DNA of 64,000 nt, taken from assembly GCA_000431015.1 (NCBI GenBank), contig HF986083.1:24345-88344 (forward strand), written 5' to 3'. Under the pieces are notes generated by a model that did not search any database, was not told the origin of the DNA, and saw only the letters and a list, made by a program, of their open reading frames with translations. Within the stretch, counting starts at the first letter, position 1; each line of letters begins with the position of its first letter. Both the position numbers and the translations under genes were made by a program. Of the stretch, positions 8,436-18,187 are shown one piece after another. The stretch comes from Alistipes sp. CAG:514. Lineage in GTDB: Bacteria; Bacteroidota; Bacteroidia; Bacteroidales; UBA932.

Positions 8436-10404
8436 TCAAGACAACAACCCCAGGCGTAAAGTCATCCGCGTGAGGTTCAACTTCTCATGGCTTTACCTTA
8501 TCCTGATTCTGGGAATCGGCTGGCTTCTGCTCAACAACAGCGGAGCCAATCCTCAAAAGATCGAATGGGCCGAGGTCCAGGAGATGTTCCGCAGCGGGGA
8601 CATCAAGGAGATCGATTTCATAAGGAATGACTTCAAGGGCAACATCACCGTCCGCCCTGACAGGCTGAACAAGTACGCCGACAAGTTCGGCGGAAAGGTT
8701 CCGCCAAGCTCGCCTCACTTCATATTCCTGGTGTCGGACAAGTTTGACGCCGAGAAGGAATTCGGAGAGTTGAACGCGGGCCTTCCGTCGGGAGAGAAGC
8801 AGGTCAAGATCGTCATGGAGAACGACAGCAGGATGTGGACCAGCATCCTTGAGTGGATCATATTCCCTGTCCTGTTGATCCTTATGTGGATCTGGATGTT
8901 CCGTGGCTTCAACAAGAACATGGGCGGCGGAGGAGCAGGCGGCCCGGGCGGTGTGTTCAACGTGGGCAAGTCCACCGGCAAGCTTGCCGACAAGGAAAAG
9001 GTGAACGTCACTTTCAAGGACGTGGCCGGCCTTTACGGCGCCAAGGAGGAGGTCATGGAGATCGTGGATTTCCTCAAGAACCCTCAGAAATACACCTCCC
9101 TCGGCGGCAAGATTCCTAAAGGAGCCCTCCTCGTAGGGCCTCCTGGCACTGGTAAGACATTGCTGGCCAAGGCTGTGGCTGGAGAGGCCAATGTGCCGTT
9201 CTTCTCGATCTCCGGTTCGGATTTCGTCGAGATGTTCGTGGGTGTCGGAGCCTCCAGGGTGAGGGATCTGTTCCGCCAGGCAAAGGAAAAGGCTCCATGC
9301 ATCGTGTTCATCGACGAGATCGACGCGGTCGGCAGAGCCAGAGGCAAGAACGTCGGATTCTCATCCAATGACGAGCGCGAGAACACTCTGAACCAGCTGC
9401 TTACCGAGATGGACGGATTCGACACGAATTCCGGAGTGATAATCCTTGCGGCCACCAACAGGGCCGACATCCTTGACAAGGCGCTGCTTCGGGCCGGTCG
9501 TTTCGACCGTCAGATCCACGTTGACCTTCCTGAGCTTAAGGAAAGGGAAGAGATCTTCAAGGTGCACACACGCAATCTGAAGACGGCACAGGATTTCGAT
9601 CTTGGATTCATGGCGCAGCACACTCCGGGCTTCTCCGGAGCGGACATTGCAAATGTCTGCAACGAGGCCGCCCTGACCGCCGCCAGAAAGGACAAGAAGG
9701 AGATTGACAGACAGGACTTCCTCGATGCGGTTGACAGGATCGTGGGTGGTCTTGAGCGCAAGGGCTCCATCATGACACCGGCTGAGAAGAAGACCACAGC
9801 CTATCATGAGGCCGGTCACGCCACTGTCGGATGGCTGCTGCCGTACTCTGATCCTGTGTTCAAGGTCAGCCTCATTCCGAGAGGAGACGCGCTCGGACTT
9901 ACGTGGTACCTGCCGGACGAGAGGAAGATCCTCTCGAAGTCCTATCTCATGGACAAGATGTGCGCCCTGATCGGAGGCCGTGTTGCCGAGGAGATCATCA
10001 ACGGCGAGCCGGCCACCGGCGCTCTCAATGATCTTGAGCGGCTGACCCGCATGGCCTACAACATGGTCCAGTACTATGGTATGAGCGAGAAAGTCGGCGA
10101 GATCTCATTCTATGACTCCACAGGCTCAAGAGGTTATGACCTCAGCAAGCCATACAGCGAGAAGACCGCCGAGCTGATGGACCAGGAAGTCAAGGATCTT
10201 GTCAACGAGATCCACGACAGGACATTGAGGATCCTGACGGAGCACAAGGAAGGCTTCGTTCAGATGGCGCGCCTGCTGCTGGAGAAGGAGGTGATCTTCG
10301 CCGAGGACATCGAAAGGATCCTGGGGCCGAAGGTGAAGCCTGATGAGGTCGCCGAGGAGAAGACGGATAATGAACCGGAAAAAACCGCCACTGAAGATGA
10401 ATAA
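8425..10404 (+). CDS. ftsH: ATP-dependent zinc metalloprotease FtsH
   Basis: Membrane-anchored AAA+ protease that degrades misfolded and short-lived membrane and cytosolic proteins. The 659 residues show TM1 (about 15-32), a periplasmic domain, TM2 (about 138-158, [16 protein letters not shown]), a Gly-rich linker, Walker [14 protein letters not shown] near 236-248, Walker [12 protein letters not shown] near 292-302, the second region of homology [19 protein letters not shown], and the zinc site HEAGH near 460. A Glu/Lys-rich tail ends the protein. Overlaps rsfS by 11 nt and cdsA by 8 nt. Confidence 0.98.
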   Translation: MPNNQDNNPRRKVIRVRFNFSWLYLILILGIGWLLLNNSGANPQKIEWAEVQEMFRSGDIKEIDFIRNDFKGNITVRPDRLNKYADKFGGKVPPSSPHFIFLVSDKFDAEKEFGELNAGLPSGEKQVKIVMENDSRMWTSILEWIIFPVLLILMWIWMFRGFNKNMGGGGAGGPGGVFNVGKSTGKLADKEKVNVTFKDVAGLYGAKEEVMEIVDFLKNPQKYTSLGGKIPKGALLVGPPGTGKTLLAKAVAGEANVPFFSISGSDFVEMFVGVGASRVRDLFRQAKEKAPCIVFIDEIDAVGRARGKNVGFSSNDERENTLNQLLTEMDGFDTNSGVIILAATNRADILDKALLRAGRFDRQIHVDLPELKEREEIFKVHTRNLKTAQDFDLGFMAQHTPGFSGADIANVCNEAALTAARKDKKEIDRQDFLDAVDRIVGGLERKGSIMTPAEKKTTAYHEAGHATVGWLLPYSDPVFKVSLIPRGDALGLTWYLPDERKILSKSYLMDKMCALIGGRVAEEIINGEPATGALNDLERLTRMAYNMVQYYGMSEKVGEISFYDSTGSRGYDLSKPYSEKTAELMDQEVKDLVNEIHDRTLRILTEHKEGFVQMARLLLEKEVIFAEDIERILGPKVKPDEVAEEKTDNEPEKTATEDE

Positions 10405-11227
10405 TGTAATTGTCAGATCGATTTCAGGCGTGGTCTTCATCCTTGCGATGTTGGCCTGCCTGATGTTCAACAAGTTCCTCTTCGCCGGAATGATCATATT
10501 CGTGATGTCGGTGATGCTTCTGGAGTTCTATCACATCACGATGAACGGCAGCTACACATTCTCCAAGATCCTGGCGATCCTGGCAGCCATCTTCCTTTTC
10601 GGAATATTGTTCGCCGTCTCATCCTATCATATTCCCATCAGATTTGTCGCATTCGCGATGATCCCTGTCTTCATTGTGATGATCAACTCGCTGTACGTCA
10701 AGGAGAAAGAGGAATATGGCAAGTTCTCCAACATCTACACGGGGCTACTCTACATCGCCGTACCGATCGCCCTCTCGAACCTTATCGCATTCGATAAGGC
10801 AGGAAACTTCAGCGGCAATCTGCTGCTCTGTTTCTTCATTATTATCTGGTGCTCGGATGTCGGGGCGTTCACATTCGGAATCTCCCTGGGAAAGATATTT
10901 CCGAAGAAACTGCTGCCTTCGGTCTCTCCCAAGAAGACCTGGATCGGCTTCTTCGGAGGGTTGGTCAGTTCCATCCTCGCCGCCTACCTGCTTTTCCAGT
11001 TCGGACTCCTTCGTTTCCCATTGATGCATTGCCTGATTCTCTCCGTGATCATGTCGGTCACAGGAGTGTACGGGGATCTGTTTGAGTCTCAGTGGAAAAG
11101 AGTCTATGGAGTCAAGGACTCCGGCAAGATCATCCCTGGACACGGAGGCTTCCTGGACAGGTTTGACAGCACGCTTATGGCGATGCCTTCTGGAGCCATC
11201 TATCTTGCCATCTTTGATCTGCTATAA
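10397..11227 (+). CDS. cdsA: Phosphatidate cytidylyltransferase (CDP-diglyceride synthase)
   Basis: Makes CDP-diacylglycerol from phosphatidate and CTP in the inner membrane, the branch point for phospholipid head groups. The 276 residues contain about eight hydrophobic segments and the family signatures SPKKTWIGFFGG near 180-191 and KDSGKIIPGHGGFLDRFDS near 241-259. ATG at 10397 overlaps the ftsH stop; an in-frame ATG at 10370 would add nine mostly basic residues and cannot be excluded. Followed after 35 nt by psd, so two consecutive steps towards phosphatidylethanolamine are co-located (Pss is not in the window). Confidence 0.95.
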   Translation: MNNVIVRSISGVVFILAMLACLMFNKFLFAGMIIFVMSVMLLEFYHITMNGSYTFSKILAILAAIFLFGILFAVSSYHIPIRFVAFAMIPVFIVMINSLYVKEKEEYGKFSNIYTGLLYIAVPIALSNLIAFDKAGNFSGNLLLCFFIIIWCSDVGAFTFGISLGKIFPKKLLPSVSPKKTWIGFFGGLVSSILAAYLLFQFGLLRFPLMHCLILSVIMSVTGVYGDLFESQWKRVYGVKDSGKIIPGHGGFLDRFDSTLMAMPSGAIYLAIFDLL

Positions 11228-11262
11228 TCAATAACACCGGACAATCTATTAATTGAACCACC

Positions 11263-11928
11263 ATGAGAAAGATAATCGTTGACAAGGACTCACGAGTGAC
11301 CATAGCCGCCAACTGGGCGATTACCGCCATCCTGATCGGATGCGCGGCATATTTCATAAAGAACCTGTTCATACTTACACCGATCATCCTGTTTCTGCTC
11401 GCTTTCGCGTTCTTCGTATTCTGGTTCCACCGGGTACCTGACAGGGACACGCCGGCGGGCGACACAAGGTTGGTCACCTCTGTCGCCGACGGAAAGATTG
11501 TGATCGTGGACAGGGTCTATGAGAAGGAGTATTTCAAGGATGACCGCATCCAGGTCTCGATCTACATGGATTTCTTCGATGTCCACACCAATTTCTGGCC
11601 GATGGACGGCGAGATCTCGTACTATAAGTACCATCCCGGGAAATACTGGCTCGCGTTCCTTCCGAAGGCTTCGGAGAAGAACGAGCACTCTTCAACAGTG
11701 ATACGGAACGACCACGGGGAAGTGCTCTTCAAGCAGATCGCGGGTACCTTCGCCCGAAGGATTGTCTGCTACTCGAAGGAAGGCATGGCTGTCGAGAGAG
11801 GCAAGCAATGCGGCATCATCAAGTTCGGTTCAAGAATTGACATGTATTTCCCGCTTGACACCGACATAAAGGTAAAGGAAGGCGACTTCACAAGAGCCTG
11901 TGAGACAGTGATCGCTGAGCTTAAGTAG
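11263..11928 (+). CDS. psd: Phosphatidylserine decarboxylase
   Basis: Pyruvoyl-dependent membrane enzyme converting phosphatidylserine to phosphatidylethanolamine. The 221 residues match the short class. Two N-terminal hydrophobic segments lie at about 14-50. The autocleavage site is GIIKFGSRIDMYFP near 185-198, where the GS bond is cut and Ser becomes the pyruvoyl group. Convergent with ispG, overlapping it by 8 nt at the 3' ends. Confidence 0.94.
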   Translation: MRKIIVDKDSRVTIAANWAITAILIGCAAYFIKNLFILTPIILFLLAFAFFVFWFHRVPDRDTPAGDTRLVTSVADGKIVIVDRVYEKEYFKDDRIQVSIYMDFFDVHTNFWPMDGEISYYKYHPGKYWLAFLPKASEKNEHSSTVIRNDHGEVLFKQIAGTFARRIVCYSKEGMAVERGKQCGIIKFGSRIDMYFPLDTDIKVKEGDFTRACETVIAELK

Positions 11929-13264
11929 CTGACTGGTCCTTTTCTATCAGTTCCACAAGACGTTCGACGGCTTCCGTGTCCTGAATATGTCTCAGCACGG
12001 GAGTCTTTCCTTTATAGATGGTGACCTTGTGGTTGCCCTCGCCGACATAGCCCCAGTCCGCGTCGGCCATCTCACCAGGGCCGTTCACGATGCATCCCAT
12101 CACGGCGATGACGATGTTCTTCAGATGGGAAGTCCTGGCCTTGACTTCCTCGAAAGCCGCCTGCAGATCGTACATCGTGCGCCCGCATCCTGGACAGGCG
12201 ACATATTCTGGCTTATAGAAACGTCTTCTGCACGCCTGCAGCATCTCGTCGGTCAGGTAGGATCCGAGTCCGGAATCCTTGACGGAGACTTGCCGGCCAT
12301 CGTCACCGACATAGGTACCGACAATTTCAAGATCATCCAACGTTCTGTCCATCAGCCTCTTTCCAAAATCACAGGCGACATCCATCAGCAGTGTCATCCG
12401 TGTGGGGGAGTCGTAGGTCGCCACGGCTTTCCTGCCGTCAAGAGCCACCGATGTCATCGACGATGTGATCCTGAGGTCATATCTCTCCGCAAGATAGGCG
12501 GCCACCGGAATCTCGGCTTCAGGATCCTCGGTAAGCGAGACCCTGACGGTGTCGCCGATGCCTTCCGAAAGAAGGGTGGAGATCCCTACGCAGGACTTGA
12601 TCCTGCCGCTGTCGCCATTGCCGGCCTCTGTCACCCCGACATGCAGAGGAAAGACCATCCCGTTGTCCTTCATCATTGACATCAGCTTGCGGTAGGCGTC
12701 CACCATAACGATAGTGTTGCTGGATTTCAGAGACAGGACAACATTGAGAAAATCGGCGTCCATGCACATCCGAAGCCATTCCATCGCAGCCTTTGCCATC
12801 GCCTCGGAGGTGTTGCCGTAGAGGTTGGTGATGTACTCGCCCAAGGAGCCGTGATTGACACCTATCCTGATGGCCGTGCCATTCTCACGGCACACTTCGA
12901 TCAGCCTGGCGAACTGCCTTCGCGCCTCCTGGTGATCCTTGTGGAAATTACCGGGATTGATCCTGACCTTCTCCACAAACGGGGCTACCATGATCGCCGT
13001 CCGCGATGAAAAATGGATGTCCGCCACTATGGGTGTCGTGACTCCAAGTTCTCCGAGCCTGGACTTGATGGACTTGACGCACTCTACGTCCGCCGGGCCA
13101 GGAACCGTTATGCGGATTATCTCCGCTCCCGCATTCCTCAGCCTCACACATTGAGCCACAGTGGCCTCCACATCCGAGGTGTGGGTGTTGCACATTGTCT
13201 GGACAACGATCGGATTGTCTCCTCCGATCAGCACGTCGCCCACCTTTGCCGTTATCGTTCTCAT
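11921..13264 (-). CDS. ispG: 4-hydroxy-3-methylbut-2-enyl diphosphate synthase IspG
   Basis: Iron-sulfur enzyme of the MEP isoprenoid pathway, reducing MEcPP to HMBPP. The TIM-barrel N-terminus has VQTMCNTHTSDVEATV near 21-36 and VEKVRINPGNF near 97-107. The [4Fe-4S] ligands are in ACPGCGRTMYDL near 357-368 and VMGCIVNGPGEM near 388-399. The 447 residues fall between the two-domain bacterial form (about 370) and the three-domain form with an inserted second barrel (above 600) known in plants and many Bacteroidota; see findings. The start overlaps the stop of the upstream barrel gene as ATGA. Last gene of the ligA operon. Confidence 0.94.
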   Translation of the reverse strand: MRTITAKVGDVLIGGDNPIVVQTMCNTHTSDVEATVAQCVRLRNAGAEIIRITVPGPADVECVKSIKSRLGELGVTTPIVADIHFSSRTAIMVAPFVEKVRINPGNFHKDHQEARRQFARLIEVCRENGTAIRIGVNHGSLGEYITNLYGNTSEAMAKAAMEWLRMCMDADFLNVVLSLKSSNTIVMVDAYRKLMSMMKDNGMVFPLHVGVTEAGNGDSGRIKSCVGISTLLSEGIGDTVRVSLTEDPEAEIPVAAYLAERYDLRITSSMTSVALDGRKAVATYDSPTRMTLLMDVACDFGKRLMDRTLDDLEIVGTYVGDDGRQVSVKDSGLGSYLTDEMLQACRRRFYKPEYVACPGCGRTMYDLQAAFEEVKARTSHLKNIVIAVMGCIVNGPGEMADADWGYVGEGNHKVTIYKGKTPVLRHIQDTEAVERLVELIEKDQSAT

Positions 13265-14127
13265 TTTACAGTAGGATTGTTGACCTGTTGGTAGGCCTCG
13301 CGTCTAAGCTGGGCCTTGTTGCGGCCTGTTCTTCTTGTCAGTTGGAAATAGACTCCGGCGGTCACGACCACGTCAAACGGGTAGGCGAACCTGTAATAGT
13401 CCTTGCTCACGTAGTCCGGATCGTAGATCGTACCCCAGGAATATCTCAGATTGGCGTTGATGTGGAATTCGACGGGATCGAACACAAGTCCGAAACCAAG
13501 CCCGCCACAGATGCCGTAGTCAAGGCGCCTGTCCGTCTCCAGAAATGAGTTCAGGATGGCCTCGTCCACGTTATCGCCTGTCCTTCTGATGCCAAGCCTG
13601 TAGCCTGCATAGATTCCCAGGTCGGCCATGACCTTGTAGTGGAGTCCGTCGATGTGCATGTGGGCCATGAAAGGAAGCTCAGCCACATCGATTATGGCCT
13701 GGGTCGCGCCCTCGATGTCAGGAGTGGTCTGCGTGTCCTTGTTCTCCTTGAACTTGTAGCCCTCGTGACTGTAGCGCAGACCCACCTTGAAACCGAAGTA
13801 GGGGAGGTAGCCGAACATCTTTCCGTACCTTGTGTAGAAGACTCCGAAGGTGTTCGGCACGAACAATGTGGTCTGCGTGTAGGGCGGATTGAATGTCATC
13901 CTGTTGAACGACACGCCGTACTCGACGCCGATCATGGAATAGTCGTTGATCTCGAAGACCCTGTCTACCTTGACCGTGTCCAGATAGATGTCCGAATACT
14001 CCTGCGGAACCGTCAGACTGTCAGCGGTAGCCACGGGGACAACCAAGGAATCGACCGGATTCTGTGCCTGGCAGACAAAGCCGACGAGGACGGCGATGGA
14101 TGTAAGAATATGTTTGATTGACTTCAT
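13261..14127 (-). CDS. Putative outer-membrane beta-barrel protein (PorT-like)
   Basis: The 288 residues begin with a signal peptide (HILTSIAVLVGFVCQAQ, cleavage near 21), then a short acidic linker and alternating aromatic/glycine strands to the end (MIGVEYGVSF, FGFKVGLRYSHEGYKF, VMADLGIYAGYRLGI, CGGLGFGLVFDPVEF, VVVTAGVYFQL), as in PorT-type eight-stranded Bacteroidota barrels. No catalytic motif is visible. It lies 14 nt after the Ig-like lipoprotein gene and overlaps ispG by 4 nt. Function unknown; the barrel call is from strand pattern only. Confidence 0.75.
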   Translation of the reverse strand: MKSIKHILTSIAVLVGFVCQAQNPVDSLVVPVATADSLTVPQEYSDIYLDTVKVDRVFEINDYSMIGVEYGVSFNRMTFNPPYTQTTLFVPNTFGVFYTRYGKMFGYLPYFGFKVGLRYSHEGYKFKENKDTQTTPDIEGATQAIIDVAELPFMAHMHIDGLHYKVMADLGIYAGYRLGIRRTGDNVDEAILNSFLETDRRLDYGICGGLGFGLVFDPVEFHINANLRYSWGTIYDPDYVSKDYYRFAYPFDVVVTAGVYFQLTRRTGRNKAQLRREAYQQVNNPTVK

Positions 14128-14141
14128 GCGCCTACATTTGA

Positions 14142-15935
14142 TTATTTGAAGAACTCCGACAAGTCCAGATCCTGGCTTATCTCACTGCGCTCCGGAATCT
14201 CAAACAGATCGCTGTCCATTGTCATCAGGAATCTGACCTTCTCCGGCTGCCTGTGAGCCAGCAGGTTACCGGTGTCCACGATGCCGTTGCGGTTCAAGTC
14301 CTCGGTGATCCTCAGGGAATACTTGTTTTTCTTCAGATAAGGGAAGAGCAGCGACGTGTCAGACTCCACGATATAGCTTCTGAGAATCTTGGCTTTCCTC
14401 TCGTCCAGCAAGTCGATGATGTACTTGTTGCCGTTCACGCCGGTAAGATTAAGGGTGAACGAACTCAGGTCGTCACCATTAGGGAGGGACACCTTAACTT
14501 CCGTACTGTCATTCCAATAGCCGTTGATGTCCATGAATGATCTTTGAGGAACCTTGAAGAAATATTCATAGCCCGTCTGGATCCTGACCTGAGGGGTTAT
14601 GTCGTATTTTCTGAGGTTCAGTGAGTCCCGGCGGATGGTGAATTTCTCGATCTGTTCCTTTTGCTTCGGGTTGATCGACTTGAAGATCAACGAGTCGAAG
14701 TTGCCCAGAATCGGAGGATTGTCAAACACCAGGGAGAAGCCATGCTGCTCGAAGGTCTCCGGCTCGGCCTTGAGGGACAACCCGCAGATCGTGTCCTTAT
14801 GCTCGATTTTCTTCCGGGCGCTCCTGGACTTCGGCTTGTTTTCCTCCACCAGACTCACTTTCTCCGTCACCGGTTGAAGCACGCCAAGAGTGTCTGTCTT
14901 CCAGTACTTTACAAAAAGGTGCAGAGAATCCGGCATACTCCTCTGGCTGTTCAGCCAAAGAAGAAGGCTGTCCTTCTCGATGTTGAATTCGGTGATCACA
15001 TCACGCGCCGGAAATCCATGGAACCAAAGAGAGTCTATCCTTGTGTCAGGAGCCATGAACGTGACGTAGGCAGATCGCGCGCCGGTTCTGACCTTGTTCA
15101 TCAGCAGCTGCTTGGACGGTTTTTCCCTGAAGACATTGAGCCTCAGCTCGGCCTTCCTCGACTGGCACGCGAGGGTGTCCTTCATGTCGTATTTCCTGAG
15201 TTCGGCCACAGTGTCATTCACGACATTGACGGGTCTGAACAATGTGTCCAGAAAAGCGATGCGATCCTCGTCCGGATCATAGATGTTGTTGCCGTTGCCG
15301 TCCACGATGGCGTAGACACGGAAGACGGTGTCCTGGATGTTCCTCAGCGAGAAGTACCCCCAGTCATCGGTCTTGACCGCGGCGACAGGCCTCCGCAGGA
15401 ACACCGCCGAGTCGCTCTGATCCTTGTAGAGCATGACCGTTGCTCCTTTTATCGGCTTCAAAGTGCTGCAGTCCTGGACGATACCTGTGACGAACATGGA
15501 ATCCACGGTCTCTCCCGTGGTGAAAGCCGTCGTGAAGCCAGGGAACATGTTCCCTTCGTTGTTGTCGGCGATGGCGCCTGTGAGATCAAGGGTGTAGGTC
15601 GTGTTCGGGAGAAGGTCTTCCTCGAAATAGACCACCAGGCTTTTCCCTTTTATCTTGTACTTTGGACTCTTCTTCTGGGGAGGGGAGAGGAATATGCCTT
15701 TGGGATCCTTGACCGTGACATACTCGTCAAAAGTGAAGACGACCTTGGTGCCATGCACAGGTACTGAGGCGGTTCCGGGAGCCGGGACGACTCTTCTGAT
15801 CACCGGAGGCAAGGTGTCCTTCGCTCCTCCTGTCGGAGCCTGCGTGGTGTTGGCGCACGATGGCTGGAAGACGGACAGCGCCAGAAGCGCCGCCGCCGGA
15901 ATTATGGGAAAGAATCTTGAAAGTATATTTTTCAT
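14142..15935 (-). CDS. Ig-like (Big_5) domain surface lipoprotein
   Basis: The 597 residues start with a lipoprotein signal (FFPIIPAAALLALSVFQPSC; Cys near 27), followed by TQAPTGGAKDTLPPVIRRVV and a Big_5-type Ig fold (about 38-135, VPVHGTKVVFTFDEYV, NTTYTLDLTGAIADN). Then comes a carboxypeptidase-regulatory-like fold (about 150-245, with YAIVDGNGNNIYDPDED) and a long C-terminal region with SLRITEDLNRNGIVDTGN. This architecture is a widespread Bacteroidota lipoprotein of unknown role. It sits between rel and the barrel gene in one operon, which suggests an envelope function but does not identify one. Confidence 0.8.
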   Translation of the reverse strand: MKNILSRFFPIIPAAALLALSVFQPSCANTTQAPTGGAKDTLPPVIRRVVPAPGTASVPVHGTKVVFTFDEYVTVKDPKGIFLSPPQKKSPKYKIKGKSLVVYFEEDLLPNTTYTLDLTGAIADNNEGNMFPGFTTAFTTGETVDSMFVTGIVQDCSTLKPIKGATVMLYKDQSDSAVFLRRPVAAVKTDDWGYFSLRNIQDTVFRVYAIVDGNGNNIYDPDEDRIAFLDTLFRPVNVVNDTVAELRKYDMKDTLACQSRKAELRLNVFREKPSKQLLMNKVRTGARSAYVTFMAPDTRIDSLWFHGFPARDVITEFNIEKDSLLLWLNSQRSMPDSLHLFVKYWKTDTLGVLQPVTEKVSLVEENKPKSRSARKKIEHKDTICGLSLKAEPETFEQHGFSLVFDNPPILGNFDSLIFKSINPKQKEQIEKFTIRRDSLNLRKYDITPQVRIQTGYEYFFKVPQRSFMDINGYWNDSTEVKVSLPNGDDLSSFTLNLTGVNGNKYIIDLLDERKAKILRSYIVESDTSLLFPYLKKNKYSLRITEDLNRNGIVDTGNLLAHRQPEKVRFLMTMDSDLFEIPERSEISQDLDLSEFFK

Positions 15936-15964
15936 TGCGGATCGTGAATATTCAAAAATCGGAC

Positions 15965-18187
15965 TTAGATCTCTGTTCGGACGACTCTTTTTATGCCATC
16001 GATGGAACTCAGCTTACGGATCATCCGCTCCAGAACCGCCTTGTCATGGACATAGAGGTCGATGTAGCCGGAGAATATTCCCTCCTCCGAACTCAGGCAG
16101 ATCTTGCGGATGTTCACGCCCATGACCAGCGTGATGTAGCGTGAGATCTCGTTAAGGAGACCGACCCTGTCAAGACCGTTGATGGACAGGCGCGCGAGGA
16201 ATGACTTCTTCTCGTCATCCTCCCACTGCGGGACAACCACCCAGTCTCCGTGCTTGGAGGCGATGCTGTCGGCCACCGGGCAGGACTTCTTGTGCACGGT
16301 GACGGTTCCGTCAGGAGACTTGATGCCTATCACCGGATCCCCGGGTATCGGACGGCAGCATGTGGCGATGGTGTAGCCGTCATTCTCCTTCTTCACGCTC
16401 ATCCTCTTCTTGCCGAACCAAGGGAACGACCACGAATGGCTCCTGTCCGCCTTTCCGGAGGCAAGTACTTCCGGCAGGTCAGCGCCCAGCTTCACCGTCC
16501 CGATGCCGATGCGGAAGAACATCTCCTCCACATTGCCTCCCGGGATAGAGAAATGATTGATTAATATGCCGATGGTGTCATTGTTCATCCTATAGCCCAG
16601 TGACTCCAAATGGTCGGCGAGCATTTTCTTTCCCAACTCGGCGATCTCTTTCTTCTGACCTTTAAAATAGTCAATCACCATGTTGCGGGCATGCCTTGTC
16701 TGAAGGAACTGAAGCCACTCCTTCTTCGGATGCTCAAGCTCGGCTGTGATGATCTCGACCTGGTCACCGCTCTTAAGGACGTGCGACAGAGGCACAAGCT
16801 TCATGTTGACCTTGGCCGCTATGGCCTTGTTGCCGATCTCCGTGTGGATGTTGTAGGCGAAATCCAAGGCGGTGGAGCCCTTGACGATGGATTTTTGCTC
16901 TCCTTTAGGAGTGAAGACGGTTATCTCGCTGCTGGTCAAGTCATTGTGGATGATGTCCAGCAATTCAAGGGCGTTCACGTCCGGATTGACCAGTATCTCC
17001 TTGATCTTTGCCAGCCACTTGTCCATCTCGCTGTCATTCTCGCTGATGTAGCCTTCCTGCTTGTAGGTCCAGTGGGCGGCGATTCCTTTCTCCGCTATGT
17101 CATCCATCCGCTTTGTCCTGATCTGGACCTCGATCCAGATTCCTGTCTCGCTCATCAATGTGCAGTGCAGCGCCTCGTAGCCGTTGCTCTTGGGATGCTT
17201 CACCCAGTCTCTCACACGATCCGGCTTGTAACGGTAGATGCCGGTTATGATCGAGAACACGTGGTAGCATTGGTCACGCTCGCTTTCCTTGCTGTCAGCG
17301 TCGGGAGTGAAGACTATCCTCAAGGCGTAGAGGTCGTAGACCTGGTCGAAGGTGATGTTCTTCGTCTGCATCTTGTGCCACACCGAGTATGGTGTCTTGA
17401 CCCTTTTGCGGATCTCGAAATTGAATCCCGCCTTCCGTAGAGCCGAGTCGATAGGTTTGATGAAGTCGTCGATCTGCTTCCCAAACCCGTTCAGGTTACT
17501 GTTGATCAGGCCGCTGATCTCCTTGTAGGCATCAGGCTCCTTGTACTTCAGCCAGATGTTCTCCATCTCCGACTTGATCTCGTAAAGACCGAGACGATGA
17601 GCCAGAGGAATGAATATGAACATGGTCTCGCTGAGGATCTTGTCGCGCTTGTACTCCGGCATGAACTCGATGGTCCGGCAGTTGTGAAGACGGTCCGCCA
17701 GCTTTATCAGCACAACCCTCACATCGTCATTGAGGGTGAGGAGGATCCGCTTGAAGTTCTCCGCCTGGATGCTCTTGGCGTCGACTTCGTTGAGTTTCTT
17801 GCTGCGGTCCTCGTTGTCCAGCACGTTCTTGATTTTGGTCAGACCGTCCACAAGACTGGCTATCTTGTCGCCGAACTGGCTCCGGATGTCGTCCACGGTG
17901 TAGTCCGTGTCCTCCACAACGTCGTGGAGAAGGGCGGCGGCTATTGACTTGTAGCCAAGACCGATGTCGCTGACGACGATCTTGGCCACTTCGATAGGGT
18001 GGATGATGTACGGGCCGCCGGAGCGCCTGCGGACATTCTTATGGGCTTCGTTGGCGAAATCGAAAGCCTTCTGCACCACATCCAGCTCCTGCTGGTTGGC
18101 GCAGCGCTTTTCCGCCGCGGCTTTAAGCTGGGCATAACTCTGCCGGATCAGCTCGTAGTCTTGTTCTGTGAATTGTGAGAAACTCAT
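15965..18187 (-). CDS. relA: Bifunctional (p)ppGpp synthetase/hydrolase (Rel/SpoT)
   Basis: Makes and degrades the alarmone (p)ppGpp in the cytosol. The 740 residues run HD hydrolase (about 45-200, AALLHDVVEDTDYTVDDI carrying the HDxxED motif), synthetase (about 245-370, YDLYALRIVF and SNGYEALHCTLM), TGS (about 405-465, ITVFTPKGEQKSI), a zinc-finger/helical region (about 575-655) and ACT (about 660-740). An intact HDxxED motif means the hydrolase should be active, as expected for a single long RSH protein. The start overlaps the yihY stop as ATGA. Confidence 0.95.
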   Translation of the reverse strand: MSFSQFTEQDYELIRQSYAQLKAAAEKRCANQQELDVVQKAFDFANEAHKNVRRRSGGPYIIHPIEVAKIVVSDIGLGYKSIAAALLHDVVEDTDYTVDDIRSQFGDKIASLVDGLTKIKNVLDNEDRSKKLNEVDAKSIQAENFKRILLTLNDDVRVVLIKLADRLHNCRTIEFMPEYKRDKILSETMFIFIPLAHRLGLYEIKSEMENIWLKYKEPDAYKEISGLINSNLNGFGKQIDDFIKPIDSALRKAGFNFEIRKRVKTPYSVWHKMQTKNITFDQVYDLYALRIVFTPDADSKESERDQCYHVFSIITGIYRYKPDRVRDWVKHPKSNGYEALHCTLMSETGIWIEVQIRTKRMDDIAEKGIAAHWTYKQEGYISENDSEMDKWLAKIKEILVNPDVNALELLDIIHNDLTSSEITVFTPKGEQKSIVKGSTALDFAYNIHTEIGNKAIAAKVNMKLVPLSHVLKSGDQVEIITAELEHPKKEWLQFLQTRHARNMVIDYFKGQKKEIAELGKKMLADHLESLGYRMNNDTIGILINHFSIPGGNVEEMFFRIGIGTVKLGADLPEVLASGKADRSHSWSFPWFGKKRMSVKKENDGYTIATCCRPIPGDPVIGIKSPDGTVTVHKKSCPVADSIASKHGDWVVVPQWEDDEKKSFLARLSINGLDRVGLLNEISRYITLVMGVNIRKICLSSEEGIFSGYIDLYVHDKAVLERMIRKLSSIDGIKRVVRTEI

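Noticed and set aside
14661..15767. Plus-strand open frame of 368 codons antisense to the Ig-like lipoprotein gene
   Set aside because: The minus-strand gene has a lipobox and Big_5 fold; the antisense frame has neither signal nor motifs.
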